Source of the DNA: an uncultured Flavihumibacter sp.
GTDB lineage: Bacteria > Bacteroidota > Bacteroidia > Chitinophagales > Chitinophagaceae
Direction of reading: 5' to 3'
DNA: 12,065 nt
NCBI GenBank assembly: GCA_946481605.1
Contig: CAMLPA010000057.1
Coordinates: forward strand, 1-12,065
The notes beneath the pieces were generated by a model. The model worked only from the letters and a program-made list of their open reading frames with translations. It was not told the origin of the DNA and did not search any database. Positions within the stretch are counted from its first letter, which is position 1; every line of letters starts with the position of its first letter. The position numbers and the translations under genes were made by a program. This document shows, piece after piece, positions 6,823 to 12,065 of this stretch.

Positions 6823-9589
6823 AAACATTAAACCTTACAGCGTGAACAATAAGTTCTTTCTACTTTTATTATTCTTCTTTGCCTGTTGCCGGAACAACGC
6901 GGCCATAGCGCAGGCGCAGCCAGCAACGTTGCCGGCCATACAGTACCCATCCATCAGTTACGCGAACCTGTTGGATTCCTTTCAGCAAAAATCAGGCTAC
7001 AGGTTCTATTATAATATTGCACAACTGGATACCGCAAAAATCAACTTTCAATTTCCGGGTGGTTCCTTGCAGCAAGCCCTGGAGCAAGTGTTCCGGAACA
7101 GCAACATGGGTTTCTCCATAGACCAAAAACAAAACGTTTTCATCACGAAAGGCCTGTCCATCACCACCAGGCTCCCGGATGATTTCTACAGCGCGGAAAC
7201 AAAGAAAAAAACGGCACCTGTCGTATATACACAAGCCGCCACACCCGAGAAGAATACAGAAGCCTACACCGTAGGCGAGCCTGGAAACAGCGCCGCGGAC
7301 CGCTTCACCGTATCCGGGTATATCCGTGATATGAAAACGGGCGAACCTATTATAGGGGCGGCACTACTCGTGGAAAACGCGCGCATTAATACTATTTCTG
7401 ACCAATCCGGTTATTTCAGTCTTATGGTGCCGAAAGGAACCAACAAACTGAATGTACAAAGCATGGGCATGGAAGATGCGAACATGGAATTGCTGGTGCA
7501 GGGAAACGGACAACTTAATATCAACATGCAAACCCGGGTGGCCACTCTGAAAAACGTGGTCATCTCCGCGCAGAAGTCTACCAACCTGCGGAGCACACAA
7601 CTGGGTGTGCAGAAAATAGACATCAAAACCATCAAGCAGGTGCCGGTTGTTTTTGGTGAAGCCGATGTGTTGCGCGTACTGCTCACCACACCAGGCGTTA
7701 AAACAGTGGGGGAAGCCAGTACCGGTTTAAACGTGCGTGGCGGTGCCGCTGATCAGAACCTGATCCTTTTCAACGAAAGCAATATCTATAACCCGTCGCA
7801 TTTCTTTGGTATGTTCTCGGCCTTCAACCCGGAAGTGGTGAAAGATGTGGAGCTTTTCAAAGGCAGTATTCCCGCACGTTATGGCGGCAGACTATCTTCC
7901 GTGGTGCACATCAACGGCAGGGAGGGCAATAAAAAAGAATTCTCCGGATCGGCGGGTATAGGCTTACTCACCAGCAGGGCTTTGATAGAAGGTCCCGTTG
8001 TGAAAGACAAAGCATCTTTTATCCTCGCCGGACGCACCACTTACGCCGAATGGCTGCTGAACAAACTCCCCAGCGAATACAGGAACAGCAAAGCTTCCTT
8101 CTATGATATAAACGCCATTTACCACCACGAACTCAACAAGAACAATACGCTCCACCTCAGCGCGTACACGAGCCGTGATCTTTTCAACCTGAACAGCGAC
8201 ACGTTCTACCACTATAAAAACCAAAACATATCCGTGAAATGGAAACATGTTTTCAACAGCAGGTTTCATACTGCATTCACAGCCGGACACGACAAATATG
8301 CCTACAGTATTTACAGTGAAAAGAATCCGGTTAACGCTTACGATCTGTCTTTCCGCATCGCGCAATCTTATTTCAAGGCGCACTTCAATTACCTCCTCAA
8401 CAACAAGCATACGCTGGAATTCGGCCTGAACACTACCAGGCATAGTTTGCACTCAGGCGATTACCAGCCATTGGGCAAACAATCGCTCGTAACACCCGTG
8501 GTAATGCCTGCAGAGCAGGCGTTGGAATCGGCGCTTTACCTCAGCGATCAATTCAAGGTGAGCGCCAACTTCAGTGTGGAAGCGGGCCTGCGTTATTCCC
8601 TCTACAATTACCTCGGACCATTCACCGTGAACAACTATGCGCCCGGGGTACCGCGTCGCGAAGACAATATACTGGGCACTACCACTTATGGCAAAGGGAA
8701 AAACATCCAAACCTACCAGGGTCCGGAAGTACGGATTGGTATCCGGCAGCTCATCACGCCCACTCTTTCACTGAAAGCAGGATACAACAGCCTCCGACAA
8801 TACATCCACATGCTTTCCAACACAGCGGCCATGGCACCGACCGATATCTGGAAACTGAGTGATCCCAACATCAAACCGCAGTTCGGAGACCAGGTTTCAT
8901 TCGGCATATACAAGAACATGAAGAACAATACCATTGAATTATCGGTGGAAGGCTACTACAAGCGCATCAAAAACTACCTCGACTTCAAAAGCGGCGCGGT
9001 TCTCGTCCTGAACCCACATGTAGAAACCGATGTAATCGGCACCCGGGGAAAGGCTTATGGCGCCGAGTTCCTCCTTAAAAAAACCACCGGCAAATTCAAC
9101 GGATGGATCAGCTACACTTACAGCCGTATCCTCCTGAAGGCCGATGAGGCATCAACCGGCGAAGCCATCAACAATGGCAACTATTACCCGGCGAATTACG
9201 ACAAGCCCCACGATGCCACTTTCATCGGCAATTACAGGATATCGCACCGCTTCAGTGTTTCTTTCAACGCCACCTACAGCACCGGAAGGCCCATCACGCT
9301 GCCCATCGGCAAATTTTATTATGCGGATGGCATGCGGACTTTGTATGGCGAGCGGAACAGTCACCGCATCCCAGATTATTTCCGGACCGATCTCTCTCTG
9401 AACATTGAAGGGAACCACAAAGTGAAACAGAAAACCCATAACTCGTGGACGATAGGCGCGTACAACCTGACCGGGAGGAGGAACCCCTACTCCGTTTATT
9501 ATGTTTCAGACAACGGCGTCATCAACGGGTACAAACTTTCCATCTTCGGAAGCATTATTCCGTTCGTGAATTTCAATATAAAGTTCTAA
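6806..9589 (+). CDS. TonB-dependent outer-membrane receptor with N-terminal STN signalling domain
   Basis: The protein has 927 residues. The ATG at 6806 overlaps the previous gene by 17 nt; an in-frame GTG at 6842 would give a shorter, more typical signal peptide (NNKFFLLLLFFFACC to AIAQ). Domains in order: an STN domain (about 51-116; YANLLDSFQQKSGYRFYYN, GGSLQQALEQVF, FSIDQKQNVFI), a linker, a carboxypeptidase-regulatory-like domain (about 167-242; TVSGYIRDMKTGEPIIGAAL, ISDQSGYFSL), a TonB-box-like LKNVVISAQ, a plug (about 262-370; GLNVRGGAADQNLILFN, VELFKGSIPARYGGRLSSVV) and a beta barrel ending in VNFNIKF. It lacks the SusC signature and no SusD follows it. Receptors with STN domains can pass a ligand signal to a FecR-type anti-sigma factor. 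The substrate is unknown; the DUF4249 and MG2 neighbours suggest they work with it. Confidence 0.93.
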   Translation: MTTSLENIKPYSVNNKFFLLLLFFFACCRNNAAIAQAQPATLPAIQYPSISYANLLDSFQQKSGYRFYYNIAQLDTAKINFQFPGGSLQQALEQVFRNSNMGFSIDQKQNVFITKGLSITTRLPDDFYSAETKKKTAPVVYTQAATPEKNTEAYTVGEPGNSAADRFTVSGYIRDMKTGEPIIGAALLVENARINTISDQSGYFSLMVPKGTNKLNVQSMGMEDANMELLVQGNGQLNINMQTRVATLKNVVISAQKSTNLRSTQLGVQKIDIKTIKQVPVVFGEADVLRVLLTTPGVKTVGEASTGLNVRGGAADQNLILFNESNIYNPSHFFGMFSAFNPEVVKDVELFKGSIPARYGGRLSSVVHINGREGNKKEFSGSAGIGLLTSRALIEGPVVKDKASFILAGRTTYAEWLLNKLPSEYRNSKASFYDINAIYHHELNKNNTLHLSAYTSRDLFNLNSDTFYHYKNQNISVKWKHVFNSRFHTAFTAGHDKYAYSIYSEKNPVNAYDLSFRIAQSYFKAHFNYLLNNKHTLEFGLNTTRHSLHSGDYQPLGKQSLVTPVVMPAEQALESALYLSDQFKVSANFSVEAGLRYSLYNYLGPFTVNNYAPGVPRREDNILGTTTYGKGKNIQTYQGPEVRIGIRQLITPTLSLKAGYNSLRQYIHMLSNTAAMAPTDIWKLSDPNIKPQFGDQVSFGIYKNMKNNTIELSVEGYYKRIKNYLDFKSGAVLVLNPHVETDVIGTRGKAYGAEFLLKKTTGKFNGWISYTYSRILLKADEASTGEAINNGNYYPANYDKPHDATFIGNYRISHRFSVSFNATYSTGRPITLPIGKFYYADGMRTLYGERNSHRIPDYFRTDLSLNIEGNHKVKQKTHNSWTIGAYNLTGRRNPYSVYYVSDNGVINGYKLSIFGSIIPFVNFNIKF

Positions 9590-9614
9590 GCCTTAATACA
9601 ATGGTTTTATTAAA

Positions 9615-10796
9615 ATGAACCGCATGAAAAAAATGATTAACCCGGCATGCCTGCTGCTCACCATACTGTTTCTATGCATCAATGGTTGCCGGGAGCATTA
9701 CGACGCAATGTTTACCACACCTGAAACAGGATTCCTGGTAGTGGAAGGCTTCATCAACAACGGAACGGAACCTACAGAAATACGGCTTACCCGAACCGTA
9801 AAACTGGATGGACCGGCCTCGCCCCTGCCGGAAACAGGCGCCACCGTTTTCGTGGAAAGTAATACAAACAACCGGTTCCCATTGCAGGAGACAGCGCCCG
9901 GCATTTACCGCTCCGCGCAACTGGCATTAAACACCAACCAGCAATACCGCCTCCATATTTACGCGAAAGAAAAAGAATATGTTTCCGCCTACTCTGGTAT
10001 TCAGACTACTCCCGGTATTGACAGCATTTCGTGGGAACAAAACAGCGCCGGCATTCAACTGCATGTACATGCCAACGACCCCGCCAATCAGTCGCGGTAC
10101 TACCAATGGAAGTTCGACGAAACCTGGGAAACCAACCCACCATTTGTGAGCAACCTGGTATATGGTTACGATGCACAGCAAAGGATCACCGGCGTAGAAT
10201 ACCGTTATCCGAACCGCATGAACGAGCCATCGTTTGTAAGGTGCTGGTCGCAAAAACAATCCTCGGGCATACTGATCGGCTCCACCGAAAAACTTGAAAA
10301 AGATGTGGTATTCCTGCCCATTCATTTTATAGAGGCGAATTCCATTAAATTAAGTGTACAGTACAGCATTTTACTGAAACAATACAAACTGAGTAAAGCA
10401 GCCTATACCTTCTTACTACAGATGAAGAAAAACACCGAACAATTGGGTTCCATCTTCGATGCCCAACCTTCTGAAATGCCCGGCAACATAACCTGCCTTA
10501 CCCACCCCGGAGAAGCCGTGATTGGTTTTGTGGAAGTATCGCAGGAAAAAACAAGGAGACTTTTCATTCACAACAACGAACTGCAAAACTGGCGTTACCA
10601 AACCGGCTGCGAGGCCACCATTATCGACAACCATCCAGACAGCATTGTAAAATACGGACTTCAACTGATGCCAGCTACTGTTGCCAAAGACGATGAGATT
10701 ACCGGCGAAATCACTCATTTCACCGCTGCCCCAGCCAGTTGTATCGATTGCCGGCAGAATGGCGGCACCAATGTAAAGCCGGTTTTCTGGCCATAA
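9615..10796 (+). CDS. DUF4249-family surface/periplasmic lipoprotein
   Basis: The protein has 393 residues. The signal peptide ends in the lipobox INGC, with the lipidated Cys at 25. The start could also be the ATG at 9624, three codons in. The N-terminal half is beta-sandwich-like (FLVVEGFINNGTEPTEIRLT, 40-59; GATVFVESN; YRLHIYAKEKEYVS). The C-terminal half carries DUF4249 hallmarks: DVVFLPIHFIEANSIKLSVQ (230-249), YSILLKQYKLSKAAYTF, KKNTEQLGSIFDAQPSEMPG (271-290), NITCL, PGEAVIGFVEVS, and the ending CIDCRQNGGTNVKPVFWP. Five Cys lie outside the signal region (210, 294, 332, 376, 379), so disulphides are possible. The family is common beside TonB receptors in Bacteroidota but has no firmly established function. 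A role as the receptor's substrate-binding or accessory lipoprotein, by analogy with SusD, is inference. It starts 25 nt after the receptor stop. Confidence 0.9.
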   Translation: MNRMKKMINPACLLLTILFLCINGCREHYDAMFTTPETGFLVVEGFINNGTEPTEIRLTRTVKLDGPASPLPETGATVFVESNTNNRFPLQETAPGIYRSAQLALNTNQQYRLHIYAKEKEYVSAYSGIQTTPGIDSISWEQNSAGIQLHVHANDPANQSRYYQWKFDETWETNPPFVSNLVYGYDAQQRITGVEYRYPNRMNEPSFVRCWSQKQSSGILIGSTEKLEKDVVFLPIHFIEANSIKLSVQYSILLKQYKLSKAAYTFLLQMKKNTEQLGSIFDAQPSEMPGNITCLTHPGEAVIGFVEVSQEKTRRLFIHNNELQNWRYQTGCEATIIDNHPDSIVKYGLQLMPATVAKDDEITGEITHFTAAPASCIDCRQNGGTNVKPVFWP

Positions 10797-10806
10797 ATAC
10801 TCTTTT

Positions 10807-12065
10807 ATGAAACGATCTTTCAATACGTGTTCAATACTTTTCTTTTCAACGCTGATCATAAGCCTTACTGTTTTCAGCGGGCGGCTTTTTGCGCAGGACA
10901 TCCCTATAAAACCTGAAGAAGCACTGCAACGCTTCAGTGGGCAATCGCTCAGGGAAAAATTGTATGTCCACACCGACAAGGCATATTATATGCCCGGAGA
11001 AATCATCTGGTTCAAAATATATTGCGCCGATGCTTTCCTCCACAAGCCGCTCCCATTAAGTAAAGTAGCTTACGTTGAAATACTGGACAGCGCCAACAAA
11101 GCGATACGGCAGGAAAAAATAGCGCTGAACAATGCTACGGGCAACGGATCCCTTTACCTCTCCCAACAGATGCCTTCGGGCAACTACAAACTCCGGGCCT
11201 ATACCCGTTGGATGCAGAACGATGATGCGCACTGGTTCTTCGAGAAATCCATCGCCGTGATGAACCTGAACATGCTGCCGCCTGTTAAACCCGTTACAAC
11301 CCATCGAAAAGCCGCGGTAGCACTTTTCCCCGAAGGTGGGAACCTGGTGCAGGGTATAGAAAATAAGATCGCTTACAAAGCCAGCGACGAAGCTGGAAAA
11401 GGAATTAGTTTCAAAGGTTTTTTACTGGATGCACAGGATACACTGTTGCGTTTTGAACCCGAACACCAGGGCATGGGCATATTCGCGTTTACGCCGGAAA
11501 CAGGGCACAGTTACCGCGCCATCATTATACCAGAGCATGGCGCACCTTTTGAAAAAGCACTTCCCGAAGCACTTCCCACAGGAACAACACTTGCCGTGCA
11601 GGAAACGCAAACCGGTTTCGATATCAACATACAAACCAACGAACCCGGGAACGACTCCATCGGGCTACTGGTGCACACACGCGGCATCACCAGATTTCAT
11701 ACGCAACTTAAAATGCAGGCAGGCAAGGTCAACTTCCTGTTGCCCAAATCTGTTCCGGGAGAAGGCATATCTGTTGTAACCCTCTTTAACGGGAAAGGAC
11801 AACCGCTTTGCGAACGGCTGCTGTTCCGTTACCCGGAAAAAAAACTGAACATCAGCTTTTCTGCCTCGAAACCTGTTTACAACACGCGTGAAGCTGTGGA
11901 CCTGCTGCTGAACACCGGATCAATGGACAGCGCAGAACTTTCTGTATCTGTATTCAGCATCGATTCCCTCCAGCAACCAGGATCAGGAAATATACTTTCT
12001 TACCTGTTGTTATCCTCCGATATCAGGGGCTATATTGAAAATCCGGATGTGTACTTTGCTGAGAA
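10807..12065 (+). CDS. Secreted MG2/alpha-2-macroglobulin-like protein, 3' end cut off by the window edge
   Basis: The first 419 codons are visible, from the ATG at 10807, 10 nt after the DUF4249 stop; the frame stays open to the window end. A signal peptide (1-30, ending RLFAQ) is followed by an MG2-type segment: KLYVHTDKAYYMPGEIIWFK (51-70), SLYLSQQMPSGNYKLRAYTR (115-134). Then comes ALFPEGGNLVQGIENKIAYK (172-191), typical of the large MG2-containing proteins found beside Bacteroidota TonB receptors. The visible end (YLLLSSDIRGYIENP) also fits that family, whose members usually run to about 800-900 residues, so roughly half is missing. No thioester motif is visible in this part. Macroglobulin-type folds bind or trap proteins, so a role in handling proteinaceous ligands for the receptor is conceivable but unproven. 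A 12-bp near-tandem duplication at 11554-11577 gives the repeat KALP-EALP. Confidence 0.85.
   Translation, partial: MKRSFNTCSILFFSTLIISLTVFSGRLFAQDIPIKPEEALQRFSGQSLREKLYVHTDKAYYMPGEIIWFKIYCADAFLHKPLPLSKVAYVEILDSANKAIRQEKIALNNATGNGSLYLSQQMPSGNYKLRAYTRWMQNDDAHWFFEKSIAVMNLNMLPPVKPVTTHRKAAVALFPEGGNLVQGIENKIAYKASDEAGKGISFKGFLLDAQDTLLRFEPEHQGMGIFAFTPETGHSYRAIIIPEHGAPFEKALPEALPTGTTLAVQETQTGFDINIQTNEPGNDSIGLLVHTRGITRFHTQLKMQAGKVNFLLPKSVPGEGISVVTLFNGKGQPLCERLLFRYPEKKLNISFSASKPVYNTREAVDLLLNTGSMDSAELSVSVFSIDSLQQPGSGNILSYLLLSSDIRGYIENPDVYFAE
11554..11577 (+). repeat. 12-bp near-perfect tandem duplication inside the MG2-like gene
   Basis: AAAGCACTTCCC and GAAGCACTTCCC follow each other directly, differing at one base. 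They encode KALP and EALP in a predicted linker between domains. It keeps the frame and may be a small slippage duplication. Confidence 0.5.

Overview
The window looks like a piece of a Bacteroidota chromosome, most likely a Chitinophagaceae-type soil or plant-associated bacterium. The evidence is SusC/SusD-type outer-membrane proteins, a FecR-like anti-sigma factor with an ECF sigma factor, a DUF4249 lipoprotein, Bacteroidota-type promoter boxes (TAnnTTTG), no clear Shine-Dalgarno sequences, and middling GC content. The genus assignment is inference. I saw no tRNA, rRNA, CRISPR, transposase or phage gene.

Layout: two gene sets diverge from a control region at about 5927-6108. Leftward (minus strand) runs an ECF sigma factor (5387-5926), a single-pass anti-sigma factor (4439-5314), a roughly 350-nt non-coding stretch with several inverted repeats, a SusC-type TonB-dependent transporter (993-4091) and a SusD-type surface lipoprotein (from 983, cut by the left edge). 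This is the classic arrangement for sigma-controlled uptake of a glycan or other oligomer. Rightward (plus strand) runs a small secreted protein of unknown function (6109-6822), a non-SusC TonB-dependent receptor with an N-terminal STN signalling domain (6806-9589), a DUF4249 lipoprotein (9615-10796) and the first 419 codons of a secreted MG2/alpha-2-macroglobulin-like protein (from 10807, cut by the right edge). The plus-strand genes overlap or lie 10-25 nt apart, so they are probably one operon.

The most interesting points are regulatory. Two palindromes sharing the core CATTTGAA sit with centres 21 bp (two helical turns) apart in front of the plus-strand operon, and the first covers a TAnnTTTG box. 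The leftward SusC has no STN signalling domain, while the rightward receptor does. The anti-sigma factor lacks the central FecR domain but keeps an STN-like (DUF4974-type) C-terminus. This raises the possibility that the sigma/anti-sigma pair listens to the divergent receptor rather than, or as well as, its own SusC. The sigma and anti-sigma genes also share one reading frame, separated by one TAA and 24 sense codons, and the anti-sigma gene has no ATG in its N-terminal region. The rightward quartet (unknown secreted protein, TonB receptor, DUF4249, MG2 protein) is the best candidate for a poorly described cell-surface uptake system; its substrate cannot be read from the sequence.
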